64,000 bases of DNA from Methylobacterium terricola (GCF_006151805.1 NZ_VDDA01000001.1:310001-374000); one strand, 5' to 3'; numbered from the stretch's first letter, positions 25,183 through 34,821 are shown. Translations and numbers: made by a program. Notes: generated by a model from the letters alone, not told the origin.

Positions 25183-26520
25183 TCACGCCGCCCGGACCTC
25201 GCCCAGGAACGCCCCCACCGCCGCGCTCATCGCATCGGTCTGGCGCCCGAGGTCGCGGGTGGAATCGGTGACCTGCATCGCGACCGCGGCGGTGCCGCCG
25301 GCATCCTCGCGCACCCGGTCGATCAGGCGGGCGACTTCCTCGGTGCCGGCGCTGACGTCGCGGGTGCTGCGGGCAATCTCCGCGGTGGCGGCGCTCTGCT
25401 CCTCGACCGCGGCGCTGATCATCGCGCTGCTCTCGCTGATCCGCCCGATCGTCTCGCGGATGCGGGCGATCGCCTCGACCGACCCGCCTGCCGCTGTCCG
25501 CATGGCGTCGATCTGGCCGGCGATGGTGCCGGTGGCCCGGGCGGTCTGCTGGGCCAGCGCCTTCACCTCCGCCGCCACCACGGCGAAGCCGCGGCCGGCG
25601 GCCCCGGCGCGCGAGGCCTCGATCGTGGCGTTGAGGGCGAGCAGGTTGGTCTGGGCCGCGATGCCGGTGATCAGCGTCACCACCTGGCCGACCTGGCCGA
25701 CGGCCTCGGCGAGCGACGAGACCCGGGCCGCCACCGCGTCGGATTGCGACACCGCCTCCTCGGCGACGGCGTGGGAGCGGCCGACCTCGCCGGCGATCTC
25801 CGCGATGGCGGCGCTGAGCTGCTCGGCGGAGCGCGTCACCTGCTCGGTCCCGGCGGCGGCCTCGACCATCGCGGCCGCCACCGCGGTGGCCGCCTCGGTC
25901 GAGCGGGCGGCGTTGCGCGACAACGAATCGACCGAGCCGTCGAGGGCCCGGGCCTGATCGGTGACCGCGCCGATGACCGCCAGCACCCGGTCCTCGAAGG
26001 TCTGCGCCAGAGTCGCGGCGGTGCGCCGGCGGCTCGCCTGCTCGGCCGCCGCGTAGGTCTCGAGCAGCACTTCGAGGTCGAGCCAGGCCGCCCGTGTGAG
26101 GGTGCCGCGCAGGGCTTCCCGGTCCTTGCCGGAGAACGGACGGCGCGGGGCGTCGAGCCCGAGCGCGCCGGCCAGTCCCGCCGTCACCGTGGCGTGGCAG
26201 ATCGAGACCGCGTAGGCCGGCACCCCCCGGTCGTAGAACACGGTCGCCAGCCGCTCGGCCGATGCCGTGAAGTCCGGGCCGAAATCCCCGCTCGCCACCC
26301 GCACCCAGTGGGCGACGCGGGCCTCGTGCACCTCGGGATCGCGCAGGGTCGCCTGGATCTCCGGCCAGGTGGCGAAGCGGGCGTTCCACTCGGCCAGCAG
26401 CCCCGGCAGGCGCTCGCGCGCGAAGCCGGCGAGGCCGCGCAGGCGGGCGAGGTCGTCCTCCGTGAGGCCGAAGGTGGCGAAGCGCCGGCTTTGCGCGGCG
26501 GAGACGACCGTCTGATCCAT
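25183..26520 (-). CDS. Globin-coupled (HemAT-like) cytoplasmic methyl-accepting chemotaxis protein
   Basis: A 445-residue soluble chemoreceptor. Residues about 10-165 match the protoglobin/globin-coupled sensor domain ([19 protein letters not shown], then [16 protein letters not shown]). Residues about 200-445 form the MCP signalling hairpin with tip [20 protein letters not shown] and [20 protein letters not shown]. No membrane helix is present, as in HemAT. Aligned by eye with globin-coupled sensors, the proximal heme histidine (H in the H-x-x-I-G pattern) falls on Phe95 in [11 protein letters not shown], so heme binding is doubtful; His109 is nearby. ATG 26520 is preferred over an upstream start at 26547. 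It presumably signals to CheA through CheW. Confidence 0.85.
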   Translation of the reverse strand: MDQTVVSAAQSRRFATFGLTEDDLARLRGLAGFARERLPGLLAEWNARFATWPEIQATLRDPEVHEARVAHWVRVASGDFGPDFTASAERLATVFYDRGVPAYAVSICHATVTAGLAGALGLDAPRRPFSGKDREALRGTLTRAAWLDLEVLLETYAAAEQASRRRTAATLAQTFEDRVLAVIGAVTDQARALDGSVDSLSRNAARSTEAATAVAAAMVEAAAGTEQVTRSAEQLSAAIAEIAGEVGRSHAVAEEAVSQSDAVAARVSSLAEAVGQVGQVVTLITGIAAQTNLLALNATIEASRAGAAGRGFAVVAAEVKALAQQTARATGTIAGQIDAMRTAAGGSVEAIARIRETIGRISESSAMISAAVEEQSAATAEIARSTRDVSAGTEEVARLIDRVREDAGGTAAVAMQVTDSTRDLGRQTDAMSAAVGAFLGEVRAA

Positions 26521-26589
26521 GGCGAAGTTGCACCAGTTGCAGAACACAACTTGTGCGTGGGTTCCTCATAATTTTCGGTTACCGGCGAT

Positions 26590-27546
26590 TCACCTGACTG
26601 TTAGATCTTGATCGACCGCGATGGAACCATTCGCGGCGAGGCTGCGGGCGCATTCCGCGACCTGCCGGCGCAGCCAGGCATGGCCCGGATGGCGCTCGAC
26701 CCGCCGGGCCCAGACCAGGACCGAGCGGGTGACCGGCAGGTCGGGATCCGCCGGCAGGGCCGCGCAGGCGACCGGATGCACCGTCTCCAGGGTGCGGGCG
26801 ATCCGCTCGTCCAGGACCGCCACCATGTCGGAGCGGACCAGGATCGGCGCCGCCGACAGGAACGGCGCCGCCATCGCGATGCGGCGGGGCGGCAGGCCCC
26901 GGCGCAGGAGGATCGCGTCGAGGAAGCCGACATCGTCGCCCGTCGAGGAGACGACGAGGTGGGGCAGTTCCGCCAGGCGCTCGTAGGTGAGGGGCGAGGC
27001 CAGGGCCGGATGCCCGCGCCGGGCGACCGCCGCGAACCCGTCGCGGAACAGCGTCGTGGTGCCGAAGCGCTCGCCCTCGACCCGGCCGGCGCCGACCACC
27101 GCGAGGTCGACATCGCCGCGGTCGAGCTGGTCGTCGAGGCGCACGGTGCCGCTCGGGCTCATGTGCAGGTGGAGCGACGGGGCCCGATGCCCGATCCATT
27201 CGGCGAGGGCCGGGGCCAGCACCACGGCGGCGGTGTTGTTGAGCACCAGCCGGAAGCGGGCGGTGGCCGAGGCCGGATCGAACCGGTCCTGCTGCAGCGC
27301 GCCCTCGATCTCGGCCAGCGCCCGCCGCACCGGTTCCGCCAGGTCGAGGGCCCGCGGCGTCGGGCTCATGCCCTCCGGCCCGCGCACGAACAGTTCGTCC
27401 CCGAGCGCCCGGCGCAGGCGCTGCAGCGCATGGCTCACCGCCGACTGGCTCAGGCCCAGCCGCTCGCCGGCGCGCGTCACGTGCCGCTCGCGCATGATCG
27501 CGTCGAACACGATGAGCAGCTTGAAGTCGAACGCGTCCCAGTTCAC
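26590..27546 (-). CDS. LysR-family transcriptional regulator (NodD-like subgroup)
   Basis: A 318-residue LysR regulator. The winged helix-turn-helix is at about residues 8-66: FDFKLLIVFDAIMRERHVTR, then GERLGLSQSAVSHALQRLRR. The LysR substrate-binding domain runs from about 92 onward: RFRLVLNNTAAVVLAPALAEW, then LHLHMSPSGTVRLDDQLDRGDVDLAVVGAG. The N-terminal pattern FxxLxxxxAxxxxRxVTRAG and length recall the NodD/PcpR subgroup. GTG 27546 gives the normal N-terminus; a GTG at 27588 would add 14 residues. The chemoreceptor gene lies 70 bases downstream on the same strand. The ligand and the target genes cannot be inferred. Confidence 0.88.
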   Translation of the reverse strand: MNWDAFDFKLLIVFDAIMRERHVTRAGERLGLSQSAVSHALQRLRRALGDELFVRGPEGMSPTPRALDLAEPVRRALAEIEGALQQDRFDPASATARFRLVLNNTAAVVLAPALAEWIGHRAPSLHLHMSPSGTVRLDDQLDRGDVDLAVVGAGRVEGERFGTTTLFRDGFAAVARRGHPALASPLTYERLAELPHLVVSSTGDDVGFLDAILLRRGLPPRRIAMAAPFLSAAPILVRSDMVAVLDERIARTLETVHPVACAALPADPDLPVTRSVLVWARRVERHPGHAWLRRQVAECARSLAANGSIAVDQDLTVR

Positions 27547-27619
27547 GGGCGTCGGTTGTAGCGGAGGGGCGCGGGGCGGGATAGGCACCGCGCCCGGTCG
27601 AGGGAGCCGGGATCGCCCG

Positions 27620-28507
27620 TCACGCCGATGCGGCGAGGCCGGCGGCGAAATCGCGGTAGGCGTGCAGCCGGCGGCCGAGCATGGCGGTCAGGCGCTCGCG
27701 GTCGCCGGATTCCGGGAGCATCCCGTCGGTCTGGAACCGCTCGGCCATCAGGCGCATGTCGAAGGCCATCCAGGGCGGCATCGCTCCGCCCAGCGTGCGC
27801 TCGAACGCGACCGTGTCGTCGCCGCCATAGGCGACCGGACGCCCCAGGGCCTCCGACCAGATCGCGGCGACGCCCTCGCCGGTCAGCGTCTCCGGCCCGA
27901 CGAGGGTGAGCCGCTCCGAGGGCAGGGGGACGGTGCTCCCGTCGCGGCGGACGAGCGCGAGGGCGGCGATCTCGCCGATGTCGCGGGCGTCGATCATCGC
28001 GAGGCCCCTGTGCCCGATCGGCATCGGGTAGACGCCGTAGTGCAGGACGACGTCGGCGATGGTGCGGTCGTTGTCGATGAAATAGGCCGGGCGCAGGATC
28101 GTGGCCTCGAACCCCATCCCGTCGATCATCCGCTCGACCGCGAACTTGCCGGCGAAATGCGGCACGTTCAGGTAGCGATCGCTGTGGATCACCGACAGGT
28201 AGACCACCCGCCGGATGCCCGCCTCCCGGGCGAGGTTGAGCGCGACGAGCGCCTGCGTGACCTCGTCGGGCACCACCGCGTTGAGCAGGAACAGGGTCGA
28301 GACGCCCGAAAGGGCGGCCCGCATCGCGTCGATGTCGAGGAAGTCCCCCTGCGCCACCGCGACGCCGTCGGGAAGACCGGCCTTGGCGGGGTCGCGGACC
28401 TTGGCAGGATCGCGGACGAGGGCGCGGATGTCGGCGCCGTGGCGGCCGAGCGCCGCGACCACGTGGCGCCCGACCGTGCCGGTCGCGCCAGTCACCAGGA
28501 TCGTCAT
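27620..28507 (-). CDS. NmrA-like NAD(P)-binding reductase
   Basis: A 295-residue NmrA/SDR atypical short-chain dehydrogenase. The N-terminal glycine-rich NAD(P) motif is LVTGATGTVGRHVVAALG (residues 4-21). It is followed by IRALVRDPAK, which binds the cofactor ribose, and GDFLDIDAMRAALSGVSTLFLL. The classical Ser-Tyr-Lys triad is not present, as is usual for NmrA-type proteins. These act as NAD(P)H sensors or quinone reductases such as QorB. An internal duplication PAKVRDPAK occurs near residue 35. It is divergent from a LysR regulator gene (28610), a common arrangement for reductase and regulator pairs that respond to quinones or xenobiotics. Confidence 0.85.
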   Translation of the reverse strand: MTILVTGATGTVGRHVVAALGRHGADIRALVRDPAKVRDPAKAGLPDGVAVAQGDFLDIDAMRAALSGVSTLFLLNAVVPDEVTQALVALNLAREAGIRRVVYLSVIHSDRYLNVPHFAGKFAVERMIDGMGFEATILRPAYFIDNDRTIADVVLHYGVYPMPIGHRGLAMIDARDIGEIAALALVRRDGSTVPLPSERLTLVGPETLTGEGVAAIWSEALGRPVAYGGDDTVAFERTLGGAMPPWMAFDMRLMAERFQTDGMLPESGDRERLTAMLGRRLHAYRDFAAGLAASA

Positions 28508-28609
28508 GGGTTTGCTCCGGTTCGGGGTTGAACACGTCCCGACGATGCGCGATCCAGTCATGAGCCGATAGACGTCAGTTCTGGACGCACCGTCTCGCCG
28601 GTGGAACGG
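28508..28609. promoter_or_regulatory. Divergent promoter region of NmrA-like and LysR genes
   Basis: A 102-base gap between divergent genes. By analogy with other LysR-regulated pairs, it should hold both promoters and a LysR site of the T-N11-A type. The sequence has no long dyad that singles one out, so only the region is marked. Confidence 0.4.
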
Positions 28610-29491
28610 ATGGACCTGCTCGCGCTCGCCGATTTCGTACTCGTCGCCCGCCACGGCGGGTTCGGGCGGGCCGCCCGCGCCACGGGACGGCCGAAGGCGA
28701 CGCTGTCGCGCCGGGTGGCCGAGCTGGAAGCGAGCTTGACCCTGCGTCTGTTCGAGCGCGGCCGCCGGGTGCTGGTGCTCACCGAGGAGGGACGGGCGCT
28801 CGCCGAGCGGGCCGGCGCCCTGCTGACCGAGCTCGACGAGACGGCCGCGGCGATCGCCGCCGGCGGCGGCCGGGTCCGCGGCCGGCTGCGGATCAGCGCG
28901 CCGCTCCTGTTCGCGCAGACGGCGCTCGGCCGGGTGGCGGCGTCCTTCGCGCTGAAGCACCCGGAGGTCCGCCTCGCGGTCACCACGGAGGACCGGGCGG
29001 TCGACATGGTCGAGGAGGGCTACGATCTGGTGATCCGGGTCAATCCGGACCCGGACGAGAGCCTGGTCGGCCGGGTCTTCCTGCGCGACCGGATCGTCGT
29101 GGCGGCGGCTCCCGCATGGCGGCGGCCGCCCGAGGACGCGCCCGTGCCGGCGGTGGTGAGGACGGAGCAGGACCCGGCGGTCTGGGCGCTCGCGGGTGGC
29201 GGGAGCCTCGCCGTCTCGCCGGTTCTGGCCCTGTCCTCCCTCGTCATGGTGCGCGACGCGGTCCGGGCCGGTGTCGGGGTCGCGCGCCTGCCGCTCTCCC
29301 TCGTCGGTCCCGACCTCGCGGCGGGACGGCTCGTCCGCTGGGGCGACGTCGCGGGCGGGGAGACCGCCCTATGGGCGCTCTACCCGTCGCGGCGGCTGCT
29401 CAACGCCCGGGTCGCGGCCTTCCTCGACCACCTCGGTGAGACGTTCCCGACCGGAGCGCCGGAGGAGCTGGCATCCTTCATCGGGGAGTGA
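28610..29491 (+). CDS. LysR-family transcriptional regulator
   Basis: A 293-residue LysR regulator beginning MDLLALADFVLVARHGGFGRA. Its helix-turn-helix contains GRPKATLSRRVAELEASL (about residues 26-43). The effector domain covers about 88-290: RGRLRISAPLLFAQTALGRV, VDMVEEGYDLVIRVNPDPDESL and VMVRDAVRAGVGVARLPLSLV, typical of the CrgA/DsdC-like oxidative or solvent-response group. It is divergently transcribed from the NmrA-like reductase gene and probably regulates it and itself. ATG 28610 gives the standard start; GTG 28601 would add three residues. Confidence 0.88.
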   Translation: MDLLALADFVLVARHGGFGRAARATGRPKATLSRRVAELEASLTLRLFERGRRVLVLTEEGRALAERAGALLTELDETAAAIAAGGGRVRGRLRISAPLLFAQTALGRVAASFALKHPEVRLAVTTEDRAVDMVEEGYDLVIRVNPDPDESLVGRVFLRDRIVVAAAPAWRRPPEDAPVPAVVRTEQDPAVWALAGGGSLAVSPVLALSSLVMVRDAVRAGVGVARLPLSLVGPDLAAGRLVRWGDVAGGETALWALYPSRRLLNARVAAFLDHLGETFPTGAPEELASFIGE

Positions 29492-29497
29492 CCCGGC

Positions 29498-31189
29498 TCA
29501 CGCCGCCTTCACCGCCGCCAGGAAGCCGCCGACCTCCCGCGTCAGCCCGTCGGAATGGCGCGCCAGGATGAGCGCCGCGTCGAGCACCTGCCCGGCGGCC
29601 GTGCCGGTCTCGCCGGCCTCCCGGCCCAGGTCGCGCAGGGTCTCGGTGACGTGGCCGGTGCCCGCGGCCGCCTCGCCGACGCTGCGGGCGATCTCCTGGG
29701 TCGCGGCGCCTTGTTCCTCCATCGTGGCCGCCACGGATGCGGCGGAGGCCGACATCTCGCCGATCACCTGGCCGATGCGCTGGATGTCGGCGATGGCGGC
29801 CCGGGTCGCGGCCTGGATCGCCCCGACCTGCCCGGTGATCTCCTCCGTCGCCCGGGTGGTCTGGCCGGCGAGCGCCTTGACCTCGGCGGCCACCACGGCG
29901 AAGCCGCGCCCCGCCGCCCCCGCCCGGGCCGCCTCGATGGTGGCGTTGAGGGCCAGAAGGTTGGTCTGCGCGGCGATGTCGGCGATGACCGAGACGACGC
30001 GCTCGATGCGCTCGGCGGCCTGGGCCAGTTCGCCCACCGTGGCGTCGGTGCGGCCGGCATCCGCCACCGCCTGCCCGGCCATGCGCGAGGTCTGCGCGAC
30101 CTGCTGCACGATCTCCTGGATCGCCGCCGTCATCTGCTCGCTCGCCGCCGCCACGGCGTGGACGTGGCCGGAGGTCCGCTGCGCCACCCCGGCCGCTGCC
30201 TCGGTGCGCCCGGCCCCGGCCTCGGCGCCCGCCGCCATCGCCCGGGCCGCCGCCTCCATGGTGCCGGCCGCCCCGGCGAGATCGCGCGAGAGCCCCGAGA
30301 CCTTGGCTTCGAACTCCCGGGCAAGGCCATCGACCAGGGCGGCGCGCCGGGCCGCGGCTTCGTTGCGCTCGCCCTCCTGCGCTGTCAGCCGGCGCATCGC
30401 GCCGGCGGAATCCTTGAACACCTGCAGGGCGCGGGCGAGCGCGCCGATCTCGTCCCGCCGCCCGGTGCCGGCCACCGCGACCGTAAGGTCGCCCGCCGCG
30501 AGGTCGTTCATCGCCCGCGCCATGCGGGTGAGCGGCCGGGCGACGCCGAAGACCGCGATGGCGGCGAGGGCCGAGAAGGCGAGGGCGAGGCCGATCCCCG
30601 CGACGAGGGTCAGGCGCGTCGTGGTCGCGGCGGCGGCGGCCTGCGCCGCGTCCCGGGCCGCGGCGAGGTCGGCCAGCGTCGCCCGGACCCGGGCCGCGAC
30701 CGCGGCGGAGGCCGTCTCGCGCATGCCGGCATCCTTCTCGGTCGAGAGCGCGAAGGCGACGTCGGTCATGCCCTGCTGCGCGTTCGTCACCACCTTGGCC
30801 GAGAAGGCGAGGTAATCGGCGATGCTCGTGCGGGTCGCCTCGTCCGCGGCGCGCTCCTCCGCGGTCGCGGCCAGCCCCACCAGCCGCTCGGCCTCGGCGG
30901 CGGCCAGCTCCTCCGCCGCCCGGTGCTGCTTGGCCAGGACCTGGCGCGCCTCGTCGCTGCCCTCGATGATGACGCTGCGCTGGGCGATCGCCGCTTCGGC
31001 GACGGCGTTCGCCACCCGCAGGGCCGCCACCGCCCGGGCCGTGCGCGAGTCGACGATCTCTCCCATCGTCCGCCCCATCGCGTCGAGGCCGGTCCGGGCG
31101 AGCCCGACGAGGCCGAGCGCCACGAGGAGCACGAGGCCGGCCGGCAGCGCCAGCTTGGCGAGGAGCGTGAGGTTGTTGAAGGCGCGCAT
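29498..31189 (-). CDS. Membrane methyl-accepting chemotaxis protein
   Basis: A 563-residue transmembrane chemoreceptor. The first membrane helix is at about residues 9-29 ([20 protein letters not shown]). A periplasmic four-helix-bundle ligand domain of about 155 residues follows, with [20 protein letters not shown]-type helices. The second membrane helix is near [20 protein letters not shown], followed by a HAMP domain ([22 protein letters not shown]). The MCP signalling domain has the conserved tip [20 protein letters not shown] and [20 protein letters not shown]. The C-terminus ends [10 protein letters not shown] without an NWxxF CheR tether. ATG 31189 starts the usual short cytosolic leader. 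Its ligand is unknown. It is convergent with the upstream LysR gene, 7 bases apart. Confidence 0.9.
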   Translation of the reverse strand: MRAFNNLTLLAKLALPAGLVLLVALGLVGLARTGLDAMGRTMGEIVDSRTARAVAALRVANAVAEAAIAQRSVIIEGSDEARQVLAKQHRAAEELAAAEAERLVGLAATAEERAADEATRTSIADYLAFSAKVVTNAQQGMTDVAFALSTEKDAGMRETASAAVAARVRATLADLAAARDAAQAAAAATTTRLTLVAGIGLALAFSALAAIAVFGVARPLTRMARAMNDLAAGDLTVAVAGTGRRDEIGALARALQVFKDSAGAMRRLTAQEGERNEAAARRAALVDGLAREFEAKVSGLSRDLAGAAGTMEAAARAMAAGAEAGAGRTEAAAGVAQRTSGHVHAVAAASEQMTAAIQEIVQQVAQTSRMAGQAVADAGRTDATVGELAQAAERIERVVSVIADIAAQTNLLALNATIEAARAGAAGRGFAVVAAEVKALAGQTTRATEEITGQVGAIQAATRAAIADIQRIGQVIGEMSASAASVAATMEEQGAATQEIARSVGEAAAGTGHVTETLRDLGREAGETGTAAGQVLDAALILARHSDGLTREVGGFLAAVKAA

Positions 31190-31610
31190 GCCGGATTCCC
31201 GCCGCGGAACGGCCCGAACCCGATACGGTCGCACCCTTCCATAAGCTAACAATGACGGAGGCTTGGCATCGTCGGGTTAAGAGATCATTTCTCCGCCATA
31301 TCGTGGCGTTGCTTATTCTGACGGTTCGTTTTTCGACAATTTTTTGATTGCCGACTAGTATTCGGGGTTACGCAGAATAATTCATCAATGAATTGCCCAT
31401 TCGGGCGGCATCGCGCCCGGCCCATAGGCAAATCAGGCGTCTCGCCGGGTCACGGCTGGGAATGCCCCCCGAAAGTCTGCACGATCCCGCCTGCCGCCAA
31501 GTCATCGGTGGTCGCCAAGGTGGTCGCCAAGGTGGTCGCCAAGGTGGTCGCCAAGACGCGACGAACGCGGTAAACGCGGTCGTAACCAGTCAGAACGGGG
31601 GCTGTCAGCG
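31190..31610. other. AT-rich intergenic region with tandem repeats
   Basis: A 421-base gap between the divergent chemoreceptor and a small-protein gene. Bases 31250-31400 are AT-rich for this genome, with runs of T and a 16-base near-palindrome (AATTCAT CA ATGAATT, 31379-31394). Four perfect 12-base repeats lie at 31507-31554. An open frame from 31388 is probably spurious. The region likely holds the promoters of both flanking genes. Confidence 0.5.
31507..31554 (+). repeat. Four perfect 12-base tandem repeats
   Basis: The unit GGTGGTCGCCAA is present four times without mismatch, beginning 104 bases upstream of the 56-residue gene. It is in the leader or promoter region rather than in a supported gene, so it may be a variable-number repeat or a stack of protein-binding sites. 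Confidence 0.8.
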
Positions 31611-31781
31611 ATGAGCGAATCCACCGACCGGTTCAAGCGTGCGCCCAAGCGCAAGCCCGCCCAGGCCCGCACCCTCACGGTCTCGGCCGAGGCCAAGGCG
31701 GCCTACGAGAAGCTGATCCGCGAGAAGGAGGAGCGCGAGGCCTACGCCCGCAACCTCCCGGCCGACCAGAGGCCGCGCTGA
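31611..31781 (+). CDS. Small basic protein, 56 residues, unknown function
   Basis: A short gene below the usual size cutoff. The product is 56 residues (MSESTDRFKRAPKRKPAQAR and 36 more): a basic, disordered N-terminal segment followed by a charged amphipathic helix (AAYEKLIREKEEREAYARNL) and an acidic-to-basic tail. It looks like a conserved hypothetical protein of this order. No motif suggests a role; the basic leader could bind nucleic acid or the ribosome. Codon use matches the surrounding genes. The stop codon lies inside a terminator hairpin (31770-31788). Confidence 0.6.
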   Translation: MSESTDRFKRAPKRKPAQARTLTVSAEAKAAYEKLIREKEEREAYARNLPADQRPR

Positions 31782-31788
31782 GCGGCCT
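31770..31788 (+). terminator. Terminator hairpin spanning the stop of the 56-residue gene
   Basis: Arms AGGCCGC (31770-31776) and GCGGCCT (31782-31788) with a five-base loop that contains the TGA stop. It is followed by CTCGCC rather than a U-run, so its strength is moderate. The next gene (der) is convergent. Confidence 0.55.
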
Positions 31789-31815
31789 CTCGCCAGATCC
31801 TCGCTCGCCGAGTCC

Positions 31816-33159
31816 TCACTCGCTCTTGTCGAACGGGTTCTTCGAGGTCCGGAGCGACAGGCGGATCGGCACGCCCGGCAGCTCGAAGGCCTCGCGCAGG
31901 CTGTTGACGAGGTAGCGGGTATAGGATTTCGGCAGCGCGTCGAGCTGGTTGCCGAACAGGGCGAAGTGCGGCGGGCGCGACTTCACCTGGGTAGCGTAGC
32001 GGATCTTGATGCGCCGGCCGGACACCGCCGGCGGCGGGTTGGCCTGTGTCGCCTCGCTCAGCCACTGGTTGATCTTGGCGGTCGAGACGCGGCGGTTCCA
32101 CACCTCGGCGGTCGAGACCACCGCGTGCATCAGCCGGTCGATGCCCTCGCCGGCGAGCCCCGAGAGCGGCACCACCGCGGCCCCGCGCACCTGCGGCAGC
32201 AGGCGCGTCGCCTTCTCCTTCAGATCCTTCAGCAGCCCGGGCTGGTCGGCGACAAGATCCCACTTGTTGAGACCGATGACGAGGGCGCGCCCTTCCGACT
32301 CGACGAGGTCGACGATGGTCAGGTCCTGCTTCTCGAACGGGATCGTCGCGTCGAGGAGCACCACCACGACCTCGGCGAAGCGCACCGCCCGCAAGCCGTC
32401 GGAGACCGCGAGCTTCTCCAGCTTGTCGTCGATCCTGGCGCGGCGGCGCATGCCGGCGGTGTCGTGCAGCTTGATCCGGCGGCCGCGCCACTCCCAGTCG
32501 AGTGAGATCGAGTCGCGGGTGATGCCGGCCTCGGGGCCGACGAGCAGCCTGTCCTCGCCGAGCATCCGGTTGATCAGTGTCGACTTGCCGGCATTCGGGC
32601 GGCCGACGATCGCGACCTTGAGCGGCTTGCCCTCGCCGCCCTCGTCGTCGTCGTCGTCCTGCTCCGGCAGCACCGCTTCGAGGGCGTCGAGGAGGTCGCC
32701 CATGCCCTCGCCGTGCTCGGCCGAGAGCGGCACCGGGTCGCCGAGGCCGAGCGCGAAGGCCTCGTAGGCGCCGGCCATGCCGGCCCCGCCCTCGGCCTTG
32801 TTGGCGAGCAGGATCACCGGCTTGTCGGCCCGGCGGACCAGCTCGGCGAAGGGCTGGTCGGCCGGCAGCAGGCCGGCGCGGGCATCGATCACGAACAGGA
32901 CCGCGTCGGCCTCGGCGATGGCGGCCTCGGTCTGGGCGCGCATTCGGCCGGCCAGCGAATCGGCCTCGGCCTCCTCCAGCCCGGCGGTGTCGAGGATGCG
33001 GAAGCGCAGGTGGCCGAGGCGTACCTCGCCCTCGCGGCGGTCGCGGGTGACGCCCGGCCGGTCGTCGACGAGCGCCAGCTTGCGGCCGACGAGACGGTTG
33101 AACAGCGTCGACTTGCCGACGTTGGGACGCCCGACGATCGCGACGATGGGCATCGACAT
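31816..33159 (-). CDS. der: Ribosome biogenesis GTPase Der (EngA)
   Basis: A 447-residue essential GTPase of 50S ribosomal subunit assembly. It has two tandem GTPase domains: G1 motifs GRPNVGKST (residues 9-17) and GRPNAGKST (near 188), with DTAGLEEAE and DTAGMRRRA as G3, and NKAE / NKWD as G4. The C-terminal KH-like domain runs from about 360 ([29 protein letters not shown]) to the end, where [10 protein letters not shown] closes the family. The order of features and length are standard. It is the second gene of a yfgM-der pair, 99 bases after the YfgM-like gene, as in many proteobacteria. Confidence 0.97.
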   Translation of the reverse strand: MSMPIVAIVGRPNVGKSTLFNRLVGRKLALVDDRPGVTRDRREGEVRLGHLRFRILDTAGLEEAEADSLAGRMRAQTEAAIAEADAVLFVIDARAGLLPADQPFAELVRRADKPVILLANKAEGGAGMAGAYEAFALGLGDPVPLSAEHGEGMGDLLDALEAVLPEQDDDDDEGGEGKPLKVAIVGRPNAGKSTLINRMLGEDRLLVGPEAGITRDSISLDWEWRGRRIKLHDTAGMRRRARIDDKLEKLAVSDGLRAVRFAEVVVVLLDATIPFEKQDLTIVDLVESEGRALVIGLNKWDLVADQPGLLKDLKEKATRLLPQVRGAAVVPLSGLAGEGIDRLMHAVVSTAEVWNRRVSTAKINQWLSEATQANPPPAVSGRRIKIRYATQVKSRPPHFALFGNQLDALPKSYTRYLVNSLREAFELPGVPIRLSLRTSKNPFDKSE

Positions 33160-33258
33160 GGAGGTCTTCCTGAAAATAGCAGCGGGCGGGCACGCCGCGA
33201 GGCGCGCCGCCCTGTCCTGGTGATGATGCGGGACGTCAAAGTCCCGCGCTATGGGATT

Positions 33259-34005
33259 CTACCGCGTCGCCTCGGCGGGAGCAGGGGCGGGGGCGTCGGG
33301 GACGACCGGCGGCGGCGGGGCGGCCGGGGCTGCGGGCGCCGCCTCGACGACCTGCACCGGACCGCCGGCCACCAAGCCGACATAGATCTCGAGCCGCTGG
33401 CGCAGGCCGGCGGGGGTCTCGCGGTCGGCGGCGATCTGGTCGAACCAGCGCCCGGCGCCCTCGACGTCGCCCTTCTTGAGCGCCACGAGGCCCAGCGTCT
33501 CGCGGGCGGTGTGCCGGAAGGCGCTCGTCGGGGCGGCGAGGCTCTGGAGCGTGTTCAGCGCGGTCGCGTCGTCCTTGTCGGCGAGGAGCAGCGCGCCGCG
33601 CAGGCGGGCGAGATCGCGAAGCGCCGGGCCGACCGCAGTGTCGTCGGCGATCGCCGCATAGGCCTTGGCGCCGGCCGCCGGATCCGCCTTGCCGGCCTCC
33701 GCCGCGGCGCGCAGGCGCGCCAGCAGGCGGTAGCCGAACGGCGACTCGGCGGCGACGCCCGCGAAGGCCTTCTCGGCATCCTCCGGCGTGCCGTCCTTGG
33801 CGCGGCGCAGGGCCTCCTCGAAGCGCAGGCTCGCCGCCTCGGCCTGCTGGGCTTGCGCATGCTGCCAGTAGCGCCAGCCGCCGACGCCCAGCACCACCAG
33901 CACCGCGAGACCGATGAACACGCCGCTGTAGCGCGACCAGATCTGGGCCAGGCGGTCGCGCCGGTACTCGTCGTTGACCTCGCGGATGAACTCGTTCTCG
34001 CTCAT
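33259..34005 (-). CDS. YfgM-like TPR membrane protein
   Basis: A 248-residue protein of the YfgM/TPR_21 family. It begins with a short cytosolic segment, MSENEFIREVNDEYRRDRLA, characteristic of the family. One membrane helix follows (SGVFIGLAVLVVLGVGGWRY, about residues 28-47). Then comes a periplasmic TPR-like domain (about 55-215) with helices such as LALRRAKDGTPEDAEKAFAG and ALNTLQSLAAPTSAFRHTA, and a proline/alanine-rich disordered tail. In E. coli YfgM associates with the SecYEG translocon and PpiD chaperone. It precedes der by 99 bases and is probably co-transcribed. ATG 34005 is the family start. Confidence 0.85.
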   Translation of the reverse strand: MSENEFIREVNDEYRRDRLAQIWSRYSGVFIGLAVLVVLGVGGWRYWQHAQAQQAEAASLRFEEALRRAKDGTPEDAEKAFAGVAAESPFGYRLLARLRAAAEAGKADPAAGAKAYAAIADDTAVGPALRDLARLRGALLLADKDDATALNTLQSLAAPTSAFRHTARETLGLVALKKGDVEGAGRWFDQIAADRETPAGLRQRLEIYVGLVAGGPVQVVEAAPAAPAAPPPPVVPDAPAPAPAEATR

Positions 34006-34227
34006 GGTATCCGGGCTCGCCGCCAGCAGGGGCCTCCACGGAGCTGCCCGGGGCAACTCTGCCGAGGTACGTGTTTTTGCATCGTTTCCGTCGCCGGACC
34101 GGGGACCGCTTCGGCGAATGATGCTGGAAGGACTCGTCGCCGCGACCGTGCGACAGGGCCGGTCGCGTAGCACAGTCCCGGCAGGAAGTCAGGCCCGGTC
34201 GAGAACTCGGTTGGGTCGGGCGTCCGG

Positions 34228-34821
34228 TTACGCCTGGCCCGGCCAGACCGCGACGCCGATCAGCCAGGGATGCAGCACCCGGGCGAAGACGAACCAGGCC
34301 GCGACCCCGATCACCACGGCGAGGGCGTCGTTGCGCCATCCCGCCGGAGCGGCGACGGGGCCGCCATGCGGCTTCACCTCGTCCCGCCGCTTGGCGCTGA
34401 TCCGCGCCATCACCGCCCAGGCCAGGATCGTCCCGAACAGGATGATCGAGCCGAGATCGCCGTTGGCGAGCAGGTGCGCGGTCGCCCAGATCTTCACACC
34501 CAGCAGCATCGGGTGCTTGAGCCGGGCCTTGATCCGTCCCGGCAGGTAGGCGGCGACGAAGGAGATGAAGGCAAGCAGCACCAGCAGCAGGGCGAGGTGG
34601 CGGGTCCAGACCGGCGGCGACCATACCTGGATGTAGTCGTGCGCCCGGTACTGGCCGTAGCCGTAGCCGAGCAGCACGAGGCCCAGCAGCGCGGCGATCG
34701 AGTACCCGATCTTGTAGGGGCCCTCGCCGATCCGCGCGATCACGGCGGCGCGGGGGCCCCGCAGCATCGTGAAGGCATGGGTGCCGAGGAAGAGGACGAG
34801 GCCGGCGAGCAGGAGCAGCAT
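34228..34821 (-). CDS. NnrU family membrane protein
   Basis: A 197-residue polytopic membrane protein of the NnrU family, related to denitrification and also to methyltransferase-like (isoprenylcysteine/ergosterol-type) membrane proteins. It has about five hydrophobic segments: MLLLLAGLVLFLGTHAFTML, YSIAALLGLVLLGYGYGQY, HLALLLVLLAFISFVAAYL, IILFGTILAWAVMARI and VVIGVAAWFVFARVLHPWL. The histidines of HPMLLGVKIWATAHLLANGD are characteristic of the family and may bind heme or metal. No nir/nor genes are nearby, so a role in nitric oxide metabolism is not supported by context. Confidence 0.85.
   Translation of the reverse strand: MLLLLAGLVLFLGTHAFTMLRGPRAAVIARIGEGPYKIGYSIAALLGLVLLGYGYGQYRAHDYIQVWSPPVWTRHLALLLVLLAFISFVAAYLPGRIKARLKHPMLLGVKIWATAHLLANGDLGSIILFGTILAWAVMARISAKRRDEVKPHGGPVAAPAGWRNDALAVVIGVAAWFVFARVLHPWLIGVAVWPGQA

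Noticed and set aside
31507-31554. Possible CRISPR array
   Set aside because: The four repeats are directly adjacent with no spacers, and no cas gene is nearby.
31388-31573. 61-codon open frame with VVAK repeats
   Set aside because: The repeat arises from the 12-base tandem repeats in the intergenic region. There is no good ribosome site and no homologue was recognised.
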